Shown here piece after piece: positions 1-8,155 of a stretch of DNA of 18,162 bases. The stretch spans positions 1-18,162 of the forward strand of contig CAMAQR010000065.1 of NCBI GenBank assembly GCA_945860375.1, in the 5' to 3' direction. The notes under the pieces were generated by a model. It saw only the letters and a program-made list of their open reading frames with translations, made no database searches and was not told the origin of the DNA. The number at the start of each line of letters is the position of its first letter. Position 1 is the first letter of the stretch. Position numbers and translations under genes: made by a program. The stretch comes from Pseudorhodobacter antarcticus (GTDB taxonomy: Bacteria; Pseudomonadota; Alphaproteobacteria; Rhodobacterales; Rhodobacteraceae).

Positions 1-498
1 GACCTCACCTGGTCCTTCCCAGAAATTCTGATTGCGCTGATCCTCGTGGCAATCATCGGGCCAGGAACAACGGGCACCATGGCCGCAATTGCCGTCGCAT
101 ATCTGGCCCAGTTCACAAGGTTGACGCGGGCGCAGATCCTTACACTGAAGTCTGAGACCTATATCGAGGCTGCCCGCAGTCTCGGGGCAAGCCACAAGCA
201 TCTGTTGTTCCGGCATCTGATCCCCAATGCGCTGGCTCCGGTCCTGGTTGCCGCCATGCTGGCCACAGGGGACGCGATCATTCTAGAGGCGACTTTGGGC
301 TTCTTCGGACTTGGCGCACAGCCACCAACTCCAAGCTGGGGCGCTATGATGTCTTCTGGTGCCGCCCAGCTTTTCTCAGCGCCGTGGATCATCCTGCTAC
401 CAGGCCTAGTACTAACCGTCACCGTCATCGCCATTAACCTGTTCGGCGATGCCCTCATTGCTGCGCTCGACATCAGAACAAAGTTGAGGGATGCCTGA
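1..498 (+). CDS. Dpp/Opp-type ABC transporter inner-membrane permease, C-terminal part (5' end outside window)
   Basis: The frame is open from base 1, so the start lies upstream; 165 residues are visible, against roughly 280-300 for the family. The visible part has four or so hydrophobic segments and the cytoplasmic EAA loop, seen as YIEAARSLGASHKHLLFRHL at about residues 48-67, which docks on the ATPase subunits. The following stretch (LEATLGFFGLGAQPPTPSWG) is the hallmark of the DppC/OppC permease branch rather than DppB. The stop overlaps the start of the next gene (TGATG), so the two are translationally coupled. It would form the membrane channel with an upstream DppB-like partner. The substrate (di/oligopeptide, nickel or another small solute) cannot be told, because the binding-protein gene is not in the window. 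Confidence 0.93.
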   Translation, partial: DLTWSFPEILIALILVAIIGPGTTGTMAAIAVAYLAQFTRLTRAQILTLKSETYIEAARSLGASHKHLLFRHLIPNALAPVLVAAMLATGDAIILEATLGFFGLGAQPPTPSWGAMMSSGAAQLFSAPWIILLPGLVLTVTVIAINLFGDALIAALDIRTKLRDA

Positions 499-1457
499 TG
501 CTGCTTGAAGTTCAGGATATGAGCGTTGCTATCGGCGGGGTAACACCCCTCGATGGGGTCAGTTTTGCGCTGGATCGGGGTCAGATCCATGGCCTGGTTG
601 GCGAGAGCGGGTCGGGGAAGTCACTTACGGCCATGGCGATCATGGGCCTTCTGCCCCTGATCGGCGGGCGCATCATCGGCGGTAGCCTGAAGTTCGACGG
701 TCATTCGCTGCAGCGCCCCGAGGCTGAACTGCGCAAGCTACGCGGCCGTCGCATCGCCTTCATAACTCAGAACCCGATGACCGCCCTTGACCCGGTTCGC
801 CAGATTGGCGGTCAAGTCGACGAAGTCGCAATGATGCATCTCGGTCTTGATCGCAAAGCGGCGCGCGAACGCACGATAGAAATATTGAAACAGTTGCGGA
901 TTTCTTCGGCCGAGACGCTCATTCGATCTTATCCCCACGAGCTTTCCGGGGGGATGAAGCAACGCATCGTCATCGCGATGGCCCTTGCAGGCGAGCCTGA
1001 TTTGATCGTTGCGGACGAGCCCACAACCGCGCTCGATGTGACCGTCCAGGCTCAGATCATTCACATCCTTACGGCGCTGGTGCGGGAGAGAGGCCTAGGC
1101 TTGTTGCTTATAACGCACGACATGGGCGTTGTCGCCCAAGCTTGCGATTTGGTGACTGTGCTTTACGCCGGCCGCGTGGCAGAAAAGAGCACCACCAGCA
1201 CGCTCTTTCAGGCGCCGCGCCATCCCTACACAAACGCCCTGATGGCAAGCGTTCCGCGCGATGACATGGCAATCGGCGAACTGAAGGGCATTCCCGGCTT
1301 CGTCCCATCGGTTGCAGGATATCCGCCAGGGTGCCGTTTCCATCCACGATGTTCTCGCAAAACCGAAATATGCGCTGGTTCGGTCCCACCCCTCTTGGCT
1401 AAAGACAAAGAGAGCGCGCTTGCCTGCCACAATCCGCTGGATGGAGCTCAACCGTGA
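498..1457 (+). CDS. Dpp/Opp-type ABC transporter ATP-binding protein (DppD/OppD-like)
   Basis: This 319-residue ATPase energises import through the neighbouring permease. Walker A is GESGSGKS at residues 35-42, the signature LSGGMKQR is at 149-156, Walker B ends in D173-E174, and the H-loop histidine is H207. The C-terminal extension ([13 protein letters not shown], then a cysteine cluster C279, C285, C292, C310) is the oligopeptide/dipeptide ABC C-terminal domain; equivalent cysteines bind an iron-sulphur cluster in some OppD/DppD proteins. The ATG overlaps the permease stop by one base, and the stop overlaps the GTG start of the next ATPase. It pairs with that second ATPase as a heterodimer, as is usual in this family. 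The family call is firm; the substrate is unknown. Confidence 0.95.
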   Translation: MLLEVQDMSVAIGGVTPLDGVSFALDRGQIHGLVGESGSGKSLTAMAIMGLLPLIGGRIIGGSLKFDGHSLQRPEAELRKLRGRRIAFITQNPMTALDPVRQIGGQVDEVAMMHLGLDRKAARERTIEILKQLRISSAETLIRSYPHELSGGMKQRIVIAMALAGEPDLIVADEPTTALDVTVQAQIIHILTALVRERGLGLLLITHDMGVVAQACDLVTVLYAGRVAEKSTTSTLFQAPRHPYTNALMASVPRDDMAIGELKGIPGFVPSVAGYPPGCRFHPRCSRKTEICAGSVPPLLAKDKESALACHNPLDGAQP

Positions 1458-2407
1458 CCGAGATTCTGCGGCTCGAAAACCTGACCAGAGTGTTCAAGCA
1501 GCCCAATGGAGCCTTTGGGAAACCGCGCCAGATGACGGCGGTGCGTGACGTATCGCTGTCGGTAAAAAAGGGCGACGTCGTCGGCATCGTCGGTGAATCC
1601 GGCTGCGGAAAATCCACCCTTGCTCGCTTGATCCTGCGCCTTGTCGAACCGACGTCAGGTCGGGTGTTTCATGACGGGACGGATATCACGCAGCTTTCCC
1701 ACAGCGCCCTTCAGGCGGCGCGAAAGAACATGTCGATGGTCTTTCAGGACCCCTATTCAAGTCTTGACCCACGCTACACTGTGGCCGACTGTTTGGCTGA
1801 GCCCTATGTCGTACAAGGTGCGAAGGTGCCGGAGGGGCGGATTGATACGCTTCTAAGCCAAGTGGGACTTTCGCGTGCCATGGCTCAAAGCTACCCCCAT
1901 CAGTTATCAGGGGGCCAACGCCAAAGAGTTGGGATTGCCCGCTCAATTGCCCTTTCGCCCAACCTATTAATCTTGGACGAACCGACCGCATCGCTAGACG
2001 TTTCCATCCAGGCCCAAATTGTCTCGCTGCTCAAAGACCTGCAAGACGCCATGGGTCTGACCTACATATTCATAAGTCACGACCTTGGGCTTGTCCGCTA
2101 TTTCTGTAATCGTATTGTGGTTATGTATCTGGGTGCTGTGGTGGAGGAGATCCCTCATCCAGATTGCCCGCCCCAGCATCCCTATACCGCAACCCTGATG
2201 GCCTCAACCTTCGCACCGGATCCAAAACTCCGCAAGGCACTGGTTGCCCTTGAGGGCGAAATCCCCTCACCATTCAACCTTCCGCGCGGTTGCGCCTTCG
2301 TTGGCCGTTGCCCCCGCGCTTCAGAGCGCTGTAAATTTGAGCAACCCGTCTTGGCTCTTGGGCCAAGCGGGCACCCTGTCGCCTGCTTCAACCCTATTGG
2401 AGCGTGA
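1454..2407 (+). CDS. Dpp/Opp-type ABC transporter ATP-binding protein (DppF/OppF-like)
   Basis: This 317-residue protein is the second ATPase of the peptide/nickel-type importer. Walker [10 protein letters not shown] is at residues 47-55, the signature LSGGQRQR at 141-148, Walker B ends in D165-E166, and the H-loop is H189. The C-terminal domain keeps the cysteine set C270, C276, C283 and C301. The GTG start is preferred because it overlaps the previous stop (GTGA) and gives the normal first beta strand ([11 protein letters not shown]); the next internal ATG would remove it. It is the last gene of the transporter operon. No clear hairpin-plus-T-run terminator follows it. Confidence 0.95.
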   Translation: MTEILRLENLTRVFKQPNGAFGKPRQMTAVRDVSLSVKKGDVVGIVGESGCGKSTLARLILRLVEPTSGRVFHDGTDITQLSHSALQAARKNMSMVFQDPYSSLDPRYTVADCLAEPYVVQGAKVPEGRIDTLLSQVGLSRAMAQSYPHQLSGGQRQRVGIARSIALSPNLLILDEPTASLDVSIQAQIVSLLKDLQDAMGLTYIFISHDLGLVRYFCNRIVVMYLGAVVEEIPHPDCPPQHPYTATLMASTFAPDPKLRKALVALEGEIPSPFNLPRGCAFVGRCPRASERCKFEQPVLALGPSGHPVACFNPIGA

Positions 2408-2707
2408 AGCCTGTAAAGGTGCTGAGTGGTGTCTCGATCAAGAGGATCCGTGGCGTCGAACTCTGTCGGCACAGGCCCCGGCCGGAGAGATCCGGCATGC
2501 CCTTATGGATCAGCGCGACCAACTACCCGCCGTCGCGGGAATCGATGTCACAGCTATGACCGGGGAAATGCGCCTGAAAAGCCTCGATCCCGGTGGATGG
2601 ATGGCGGCGCAGGCGCAAAGCATGGCGGTCACGAGGAGCTAAACTTTTTTGGATCATGGATCCGGTGTGCAGCCGTCTAGCTGCTGCGACGGGGCTTTCT
2701 CGCACGA
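2408..2707. other. 300 bp gap between convergent genes, with possible 3' remnant of a decayed gene
   Basis: This stretch separates the end of the Dpp-type operon from the end of the convergent SDR gene. One plus-strand frame, open up to a TAA at 2640-2642, has codon third positions rich in G/C from about 2460 on and reads as plausible protein (fragments GEIRHALMDQRDQLPAVAG and MTGEMRLKSLDPGGWMAAQA). It has no credible start of its own: the open frame runs back into the DppF gene out of frame. I do not recognise the family. A small GGATC/GATCC dyad at 2653-2665 has its T-run on the wrong side for a plus-strand terminator and an A-run on the minus strand, so no terminator is claimed. Confidence 0.35.
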
Positions 2708-3457
2708 TCACGCCGCCCGAAAGCCGCCGTCGACCAGCCATGTTGCGCCTGTAACGTAGCTTGCCAGTGGGCTTGCGAGGAAAAGCACGACGGAGGCAAT
2801 CTCGCGCGGGTCAGCTTGCCGCCCGAGCGGGATGCGCTCCAACAATGGTCCCAGAACCTCTGGCGCATGTGTCCCCATGCGGGTCGTCACTTCGCCCGGC
2901 GCCACAGCGTTGATCCTGATGCCTCGGGGCGCAAGGTCTACCGCCAACGCCTGTGTCAGGCCGATCACGCCGGCCTTTGACGCCGCATAGGCCGAGGTTC
3001 CGGCAGACGCCCTAAGCGCGCTAGTAGAGGTGATGTTCACGATGGCTCCGCCCGCGGTCATTGTGCTGGCGCAGGCGAGGGAGAGGGTATTCATTGCCTC
3101 CAGATTGACGGCCATGGTGCGGCGCCAAACCTCCGGGTCAGGCTGAGCTGGGTCGCTGCGGATGAAGATGCCAGCGTTGTTGATAAGCCCGTCAAGTGGG
3201 CCGAAGCCCTGCAATCTCGTGGTTAACCGGCTCAGATCATCCGAACTAGCAAGATCACATAACACACCTATGACGTCACCGCCCTCAGAGCTAATCTGCC
3301 CAACCGCCTCTGCTAGCCCTTCGGCGTCTCGGTCTACCATGACAAGCCTCGCCAAATGGCTCGCCAAACCCTGCGCTATTGCTAAGCCGATCCCGCTTGC
3401 AGCACCCGTCACCACAAAACGTCGACCGGCGAAAAGATCTGGTGCGAAGCCTTCCAT
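2708..3457 (-). CDS. SDR-family NAD(P)-dependent oxidoreductase (SDR A)
   Basis: This is a classical 249-residue short-chain dehydrogenase/reductase. The dinucleotide-binding motif TGAASGIG is at residues 17-24, NNAG at 93-96, and the catalytic tetrad is N118, S144, Y157 and K161. The C-terminus VDGGFRAA is also typical. It most likely interconverts an alcohol and a ketone on a soluble substrate in the cytoplasm. The sequence before the Rossmann motif (FAPDLFAGRRFVVTGAA) closely matches that of SDR C at 11862-12584 (FSADLFSGKQVVVTGAA), so the two look like paralogues. The start lies 3 bp after the stop of SDR B. It is the last gene of the minus-strand gntR1-sdrB-sdrA operon. The exact substrate cannot be read from the sequence. 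Confidence 0.93.
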   Translation of the reverse strand: MEGFAPDLFAGRRFVVTGAASGIGLAIAQGLASHLARLVMVDRDAEGLAEAVGQISSEGGDVIGVLCDLASSDDLSRLTTRLQGFGPLDGLINNAGIFIRSDPAQPDPEVWRRTMAVNLEAMNTLSLACASTMTAGGAIVNITSTSALRASAGTSAYAASKAGVIGLTQALAVDLAPRGIRINAVAPGEVTTRMGTHAPEVLGPLLERIPLGRQADPREIASVVLFLASPLASYVTGATWLVDGGFRAA

Positions 3458-3460
3458 GCT

Positions 3461-4192
3461 CTACATCGCCAGAAAGCCGCCATCGACGGGCAGGATCACT
3501 CCCGTCACATAGGCAGCGGCGGTAGAGGCCAGGAACTGGGCGGGGCCGACGATCTCTTCTGGCTTGGCAAAGCGCTGCATCGGGATTCGGTCGAGGAACA
3601 GCTTGAAACGGGTGGGGTCCATGCCGGCTTGCCGGATCATCTGGGTTTCCACAACGCCGGGGGCAATGGCATTCACCCGCACGCCCTTGGGCGCATATTC
3701 CACCGCCATAGCCTTGGTCAGTTGGGCGATAGCCGCTTTGGATACGGTATAGGCCGTGTTGGCGGTGTGCAGCACAGCATACGCCTGAATTGAAGCAATG
3801 TTGATGACGCAGCCCTTCGTGGCCTCCAGCAAGGGCAAAGCAGCTTGGGTCAGGAAGGCCGCACCGTCAACGTTCACCGACATCAACCGCCTCCAATCGG
3901 TGCCGTAGGAGTCTGATCCAGTAACCGCCCGTTGCTCGATGCCCGCATTGTTGATCAAGACATCCAACCGCCCGCCGAGGCCTTGCAACATGGCCAAGAC
4001 CTGCACCTCGTCGGTTAGATCGCAGACCACGGCCTCGGCTTGGCCCCCTTTGACGCGCAAGACGGCTGCCACAGCTTCTGCCGCAGTTGCGGCACGGTCC
4101 AAAACGACAACCCGATCGCCTGCCGCAGCGAACCCGGCCGACAGTGCCGCCCCTATCCCGCCACCGCCGCCCGTTATCAGAACAGTTCTCAT
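3461..4192 (-). CDS. SDR-family NAD(P)-dependent oxidoreductase (SDR B)
   Basis: This is a 243-residue classical SDR. TGGGGGIG is at residues 7-14, NNAG at 81-84, N107, S134, Y148 and K152 form the likely active site, and it ends in PVDGGFLAM. The Ser-Tyr spacing is one residue longer than in the other three SDRs here. Its ATG overlaps the stop of the upstream regulator gene by four bases (ATGA), so regulator and enzyme are translationally coupled. It probably performs an alcohol/ketone redox step in the same pathway as SDR A. Assignment to 3-oxoacyl-ACP reductase (FabG) is unlikely, given that it lies in a regulator-catabolic operon with no fatty-acid genes. Confidence 0.93.
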   Translation of the reverse strand: MRTVLITGGGGGIGAALSAGFAAAGDRVVVLDRAATAAEAVAAVLRVKGGQAEAVVCDLTDEVQVLAMLQGLGGRLDVLINNAGIEQRAVTGSDSYGTDWRRLMSVNVDGAAFLTQAALPLLEATKGCVINIASIQAYAVLHTANTAYTVSKAAIAQLTKAMAVEYAPKGVRVNAIAPGVVETQMIRQAGMDPTRFKLFLDRIPMQRFAKPEEIVGPAQFLASTAAAYVTGVILPVDGGFLAM

Positions 4193-4923
4193 TTCTGGCC
4201 TCCCATCATCGGAAAGAACGGGGCTACCGAGAACTCCTGCCCGCCCGTGCGCAGGAAGGCCTTTGTGAGTCCTTCTGCCATGATCGTGGCATCCAAGGCC
4301 CCTGCCGCCTCCGCAGCCTCAGGGTCTTGTGCTGCAATGGCTTCCACAATGCCACGGTGACCCTCCATGGCGTTGTCAACCACATGATTGTCATACTGGC
4401 GTAGGTACAGCCGCATGATCCGTTCACCGTGGTCCAGAAGGTTGCGCACCCATGTGAGGTAAATGCTGTTGCCCGCCGCCTCGGCAACCGAAAGATGGAA
4501 CTGCCGGTTCGCCTCAACCACGCCGTCCACGTCGTCGCGGTCAATCGCCTCGGAATGGACGCGCAGGATTTCCCTGATGCGGGCCAGATGCTCAGGCCGC
4601 CGATTGGTGGCCGCCAGACGAGAAGTCAGCCGGTACATCAGCGAGATGCTCTCCAGAAAGTCCCGCAAGCTTGAGATGTCAAAGCTGGTCACGATGCTGG
4701 AGCGGTTGCGGTTCGAATCGATCAGCCCCTCACCCGCCAAACGGATGATCGCCTCCCGAATCGGCTGGCGCGAGACTCCCAGTTGAGCGCCAAGCGCCAC
4801 GTCATCGATTACTGTACCGGGGGCCAGTTCCATCCGAATGATCTGGGATTTCAGCGTCTTGTAGACCTCTTCCGCACTCATCCCGCGTGTGCGTTTCGCT
4901 GCATCTGCCACTGCTTTCACCAT
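4189..4923 (-). CDS. GntR-family transcriptional regulator with FCD ligand domain (GntR1)
   Basis: This 244-residue DNA-binding regulator has a winged helix-turn-helix at about residues 15-80, with recognition helix LGVSRQPIREAIIRLAGEGL at 48-67. An all-helical FCD effector domain covers about 87-220. H143 (QFHL) and H189 (GHRGIVEAI) fit two of the usual FCD metal-ligand histidines; D211 sits about where a third is expected. FadR/FCD regulators usually repress catabolic genes until a carboxylated substrate or intermediate binds. It is divergent from the EthD-FAD-transporter operon across 180 bp and leads its own operon with two SDRs, so it probably controls both directions. Upstream AAAGGG about 10 nt before the ATG serves as ribosome-binding site. 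It shares strong similarity with GntR2 at 16720-17442 (RIMRLY and TSRLAA motifs). Confidence 0.93.
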   Translation of the reverse strand: MVKAVADAAKRTRGMSAEEVYKTLKSQIIRMELAPGTVIDDVALGAQLGVSRQPIREAIIRLAGEGLIDSNRNRSSIVTSFDISSLRDFLESISLMYRLTSRLAATNRRPEHLARIREILRVHSEAIDRDDVDGVVEANRQFHLSVAEAAGNSIYLTWVRNLLDHGERIMRLYLRQYDNHVVDNAMEGHRGIVEAIAAQDPEAAEAAGALDATIMAEGLTKAFLRTGGQEFSVAPFFPMMGGQK

Positions 4924-5103
4924 CTCATTAGCCCTTTACCTATCGTGGCGAGGGCAGACATCCCTCTCAGTCGTGTCTTTGTCTAGCACCTCTTTTTGCC
5001 TCAAACCAGACTTGACAAAATTTGGATCTTAAAAATATATAATCTGTATAAAGTGCGATTGAGCGGTAAAGAACGCCCCAAACCGCATCAGAAAGGGCGC
5101 GTC
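4924..5103. promoter_or_regulatory. Divergent promoter/operator region between gntR1 and ethD1
   Basis: This 180 bp region separates the minus-strand gntR1 operon from the plus-strand EthD operon and is much more AT-rich than the flanking genes around 5010-5055. On the plus strand it holds a consensus TTGACA (5012-5017) and TATAAT (5038-5043), but their spacing is 20 bp rather than 17, so the pair may be used with help or not be a true pair. The imperfect dyad CAAAATTTGG (5016-5025) overlaps this core and resembles a site upstream of the second cluster. Small dyads GAGGG/CCCTC (4950-4966) and AGACA/TGTCT (4956-4978) lie in the gntR1 leader. AGAAAGGG at about 5090-5097 is the ribosome-binding site for the EthD gene. 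The role as a GntR1 target is inferred from divergent placement. Confidence 0.55.
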
Positions 5104-5457
5104 ATGGTCAAGATATACTGGCTGCTAAAACGAGCTGAGGGGCTGTCGATGGAGGCTTTCTCGGAATGGTGGCTGAAACACCACGCGCCCTATATTGCGA
5201 CGCGACAGGGCCAGTTTCTGGCGCGATATTCTGTAAACCTAGCATTGCCAGATGAAGGTTCATTGCCCGCAGGGACCGGAGTGGAAAGCGACTGGGATGG
5301 ACTGGCTGAGGAGATTTTCCACTCGATCGAGGACGCTCGGGCGGCTCTTAGCCTACCCTCAGCCCCAGACGGTCGCGCCGATGTTCTGGCCCATGTCAGC
5401 CGGTTTCAGCGGATCATAGTGGCCGAACATGTGATTCTGCCCAAGGTGGCGGACTGA
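5104..5457 (+). CDS. EthD-domain (dimeric alpha-beta barrel) small protein (EthD1)
   Basis: This protein has 117 residues, a typical size for single-domain EthD/DABB proteins. Family marks are the N-terminal strand VKIYWLLKRAEGLSMEAF, the EWWLKHHAP segment at 21-29 and the WDGLAEEIF segment at 64-72. Proteins of this fold form dimers around a pocket and include isomerases, decarboxylases and monooxygenases on small cyclic substrates; 4-methylmuconolactone methylisomerase is a distant example. The frame is open further upstream, to an ATG at 4996, but that would add an untypical, AT-rich leader; the ATG at 5104 has AGAAAGGG in front and starts directly at the domain. The stop overlaps the ATG of the flavoprotein by one base (TGATG), which suggests a joint step. 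It is a paralogue of the protein at 14872-15237. The precise reaction is unknown. Confidence 0.85.
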   Translation: MVKIYWLLKRAEGLSMEAFSEWWLKHHAPYIATRQGQFLARYSVNLALPDEGSLPAGTGVESDWDGLAEEIFHSIEDARAALSLPSAPDGRADVLAHVSRFQRIIVAEHVILPKVAD

Positions 5458-7181
5458 TGCGGCACGTAGCCTGCGATGTTCTGGTGGCTGGAAGCGGGGT
5501 GGCAGGCCTCGCCTGCGCCTTTGCCGCGCGGGACATGGGGCTGAATGTGATTGTCGTCGAAAAGTCCGACCGGATCGGAGGCACGACGGCCTGGTCGGGG
5601 GGCGAGATCTGGGTGCCCTGCAACAGTCAGCAGGCTGAGGCTGGCATCAAGGACAGCAGAGCCGAAGCGATCCGGTACCTTGAAGTTTCTGCCGGGGGTC
5701 GTGCTGATCCATCGCGCATTGCGACCTATGTCAACCAAGCCGCTGAAGCGCTGGACTATTTTGTGGCGAAGGGCGCCATGCAGGTTGAATTGATGCCTGA
5801 CGCTCCAGACTATTTTGACAGCATACCTGGGGCGCACAAAGGCGGTCGGACATTGCGCATGGCGCCCTTTGATGGGCGCCAACTGGGGCCGGATTTCCGT
5901 CGCTTGCGTGACCCTTTGGCAGCGGGGCAAATCTTTGGTGGGCTCTCGGTCGCACGCGAGGATATTGGTCATCTCCAGGCGCTGGGACGCTCGCCGCGCT
6001 CTATGCTCTATGTCCTGCGACTGCTGCTGGCGCACGGAATGCAACGGCTCGGAGGGCTGCATCGCGGGGCGCGCACGACGATGGGCAATGCCATGGTGGC
6101 GCGCTTCATGGCGGCAGTTAAGGCACAAGGCACCCCCATCTGGTGCAACGCCACGTTGACTGAGATAAAGATGCAGACCGGTCGAGTCACCGGGGCGATC
6201 ATCACCACTCCAGAAGGGGCCTTAGAGATCGCGGCGACCCGTGGGGTCGTTCTGGCCACCGGGGGCTTCTCGCACGATCTGCGGCGGCAAGCGCAAATTT
6301 ACTCTCATGTGGCGACTGGTCGATCCCATATCGCCCTGCCCCCGAAAGAAGTAGCAGGAGATGGCCTAACTCTCGCACTGCGCGTTGGGGGGAAGGTGCG
6401 CGGCAATGTTTCTGAGCCTGCCGCGTGGACAGCGGTGTCTGAACGGCGTCAGGGCGGCAAGGTCTGGCAAGTTCCGCATTTCGGCGACAAAGCAAAGCCG
6501 GGGATCATTGCAGTGCTGCCCAACGGGCGGCGTTATGCCAATGAAGCCTCGAATTACCACGATTTCTGCCGAGCACTGATCAACAGCGGCGCCTCGGAGG
6601 CTTGGCTGATCGCCGACCACCGGTCGCTGCGCCGCTATGGCCTTGGCCGGGTTGGGCCGTTTCCTGCGCCGCTCGGGTCGCACTTGCGTTGCGGCTATCT
6701 GGTAAAGGGGCGTAGTCTTGAAGATTTGGCGCAGATGACTGGCATTGACGAACGTGCATTCGTGCAGACAGTAGAGCGGTTCAACGTCATGGCCACGCAG
6801 GGTTTGGACGAGGATTTCCAGCGCGGCGGCTCTGCCTTTGACCGAGCGGCGGGCGATCCGGAGCGGCAGCCAAACCCGAACATGGCCCCTCTGGTTAAAG
6901 CGCCCTTCTATGCCATCCGTATCGTGCCGGGCAATCTATCGACCTTCCTTGGTCTTGATGTCGACGAAAACGGGGAGGTGTTGAACGCTGCGGGTCAGGC
7001 GATCTCTGGCCTCTATGCACTTGGCGCTGATGCAGAAGCCGTCACTGGGGGCAGTTATCCGGCGGCAGGCATAACGCTTGGCCCCGCGATTACCTTTGCC
7101 TGGCTCGCCGCGCGAACCATGGCTGAGGACTACGGTATGCAGGCAGATCCGATCTGCAAAAGTTCTGCCAGAACGGCATGA
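5457..7181 (+). CDS. FAD-dependent dehydrogenase, 3-ketosteroid-dehydrogenase/fumarate-reductase superfamily (FAD1)
   Basis: This is a 574-residue cytosolic flavoprotein with no signal peptide or membrane segment. The FAD-binding GSGVAG motif is at residues 12-17, followed by VVEKSDRIGGTTAWSGG, the usual FAD_binding_2 N-terminus. The C-terminal SYPAAG has Tyr534 and Gly538 in the same spacing as the Tyr and Gly that in 3-ketosteroid delta1-dehydrogenases hold the substrate carbonyl and promote enolisation. A tyrosine (Y367) after NEAS lies where those enzymes have a hydrogen-abstracting Tyr. The likely reaction is alpha,beta-dehydrogenation next to a ring ketone, with FAD as acceptor. Steroids are not implied: neighbours are importers for small polar solutes. 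It is translationally coupled to ethD1 and is a paralogue of FAD2 at 10147-11865 (shared RRYGLG.VGPFP..LG and NEA..YHDF blocks). Confidence 0.9.
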   Translation: MRHVACDVLVAGSGVAGLACAFAARDMGLNVIVVEKSDRIGGTTAWSGGEIWVPCNSQQAEAGIKDSRAEAIRYLEVSAGGRADPSRIATYVNQAAEALDYFVAKGAMQVELMPDAPDYFDSIPGAHKGGRTLRMAPFDGRQLGPDFRRLRDPLAAGQIFGGLSVAREDIGHLQALGRSPRSMLYVLRLLLAHGMQRLGGLHRGARTTMGNAMVARFMAAVKAQGTPIWCNATLTEIKMQTGRVTGAIITTPEGALEIAATRGVVLATGGFSHDLRRQAQIYSHVATGRSHIALPPKEVAGDGLTLALRVGGKVRGNVSEPAAWTAVSERRQGGKVWQVPHFGDKAKPGIIAVLPNGRRYANEASNYHDFCRALINSGASEAWLIADHRSLRRYGLGRVGPFPAPLGSHLRCGYLVKGRSLEDLAQMTGIDERAFVQTVERFNVMATQGLDEDFQRGGSAFDRAAGDPERQPNPNMAPLVKAPFYAIRIVPGNLSTFLGLDVDENGEVLNAAGQAISGLYALGADAEAVTGGSYPAAGITLGPAITFAWLAARTMAEDYGMQADPICKSSARTA

Positions 7182-7235
7182 AAGACGACCGAAACCGCCG
7201 CGGTCAAGGGCGGCATAAAACAAGGGAGAGAAGAC

Positions 7236-8084
7236 ATGACGATGATGACAAAACTGGCAACTGCCACTGGGCTAGCGCTTCTTGCGCTTTCCATGCCTGC
7301 GACGGCCGAAGGCTTTGGCGAATGCAAAGTCACCGGCACCGCAGGCTCGGTCGAGATCCCGACCGTGGCTGAGGGCACGCTGACCGTGGCCGCCATCCTG
7401 CCAGCACCTGACAGCTTCAAAGGCAATTCGCCGGAAACCATCACTGGTGGTTTCGAGTATTGCCTCGTGGCCGAGATCGCTCACCGCGCTGGCCTTTCCT
7501 CGGTTACCGTGCAGAACGTGCCGTGGCCCGCGCTGATCGCAGGCCAACTTTCGGGCTTTGACACCGCGATGACCAACATCTTCATCACCGAAGAACGGCT
7601 GAAAAGCGTTGACTTCACAGCGCCCTACTTTGTCGCCACCAGTGGCGTGATGGTGCGTTCAGAGGATGCGGCAACGATCACCAAGGACAATCTGGGCGAA
7701 AAGCGCCTCGGCGTATTCTTGGCCTCCGTGCAGGACAAATACCTAGCCGAGACGATGAAGCCCACCGGCGAGATCCGCCGGTTTGAAGCCACCGCTGACA
7801 TGTTCACCGCGCTGAGCGCGGGTCAGATCGACGCCGTACTCTTTGACCTCTCCGGCGAACTTCCCGCCGCTACGGCCTCAAATGGTGCGCTGACGGTGAT
7901 CGGGCAGTATGATGTCGGTGGAAACGTCGGTGGCGTCCTGATCAAGGGCTCTGCCGCCAAGCCGGGCTTTGACGCGGCAATCGAGGCGATTAAGGCCGAT
8001 GGCACGCTCGACCAGTTGGTTGCGACTTGGTACGCTCCGCTTTGGGGTATGGACCCGGCGTCGATCCCCTACTGGGACAAGTAA
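7236..8084 (+). CDS. Periplasmic substrate-binding protein of a polar amino-acid-type ABC importer (SBP1)
   Basis: This 282-residue family-3 (SBP_bac_3) binding protein has a Sec signal peptide: charged start, hydrophobic stretch LATATGLALLALSM, and likely cleavage after A24 (ATA-EGF). The first lobe has the marker ITEERLKSVDFTAPY, with R121 in the position of the HisJ arginine that holds the ligand carboxylate. In the second lobe, IDAVLFDL gives D204 where HisJ holds the ligand amino group. These residues point to an amino-acid-like or at least carboxylated ligand, by analogy only. The ATG at 7236 follows a strong GGGAGAG site and begins the signal peptide directly. Two extra cysteines (C30, C76) could form a disulphide in the periplasm. 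A perfect 11 bp hairpin follows the gene. Confidence 0.92.
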   Translation: MTMMTKLATATGLALLALSMPATAEGFGECKVTGTAGSVEIPTVAEGTLTVAAILPAPDSFKGNSPETITGGFEYCLVAEIAHRAGLSSVTVQNVPWPALIAGQLSGFDTAMTNIFITEERLKSVDFTAPYFVATSGVMVRSEDAATITKDNLGEKRLGVFLASVQDKYLAETMKPTGEIRRFEATADMFTALSAGQIDAVLFDLSGELPAATASNGALTVIGQYDVGGNVGGVLIKGSAAKPGFDAAIEAIKADGTLDQLVATWYAPLWGMDPASIPYWDK

Positions 8085-8093
8085 ACGCTCCAC

Positions 8094-8123
8094 GGGATCG
8101 GCCCAAGCTTGGGGGCCGATCCC
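8094..8123 (+). other. Intercistronic RNA hairpin between SBP1 and permease genes
   Basis: GGGATCGGCCC (8094-8104) and GGGCCGATCCC (8113-8123) are perfect complements around an 8-base spacer. No T-run follows, so it is not a full intrinsic terminator; it more likely stabilises the upstream mRNA end or causes partial attenuation, giving more binding protein than permease. This is a known arrangement in ABC-importer operons and is repeated in the second cluster at 13467-13490. Confidence 0.8.
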
Positions 8124-8155
8124 ATCACATTATCGCAATCACGAGAGGGACCGGG

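Noticed and set aside
2640..2670. T-run plus GGATC/GATCC dyad as a transcription terminator
   Set aside because: On the plus strand the T-run comes before the stem, and on the minus strand the stem is followed by A residues, so neither strand has the stem-then-U order.
3461..4192. FabG (3-oxoacyl-ACP reductase) for the SDR genes
   Set aside because: All four look superficially like FabG, as most classical SDRs do, but none is near fatty-acid synthesis genes and they are coupled to catabolic regulators or dehydrogenases.
4996..5103. Upstream extension of EthD1
   Set aside because: It would translate the promoter-like TTGACA/TATAAT region and add residues not found in EthD2.
5406..6128. Long antisense open frame (240 codons) opposite the FAD1 gene
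   Set aside because: It lies opposite a clearly functional flavoprotein, its translation is rich in His/Arg/Pro without domain marks, and long antisense frames are common in GC-rich genes.
8027..8155. Upstream extension of the cluster 1 permease start
   Set aside because: It would overlap the SBP1 gene end and run through the hairpin; the ATG at 8156 has a good ribosome-binding site.
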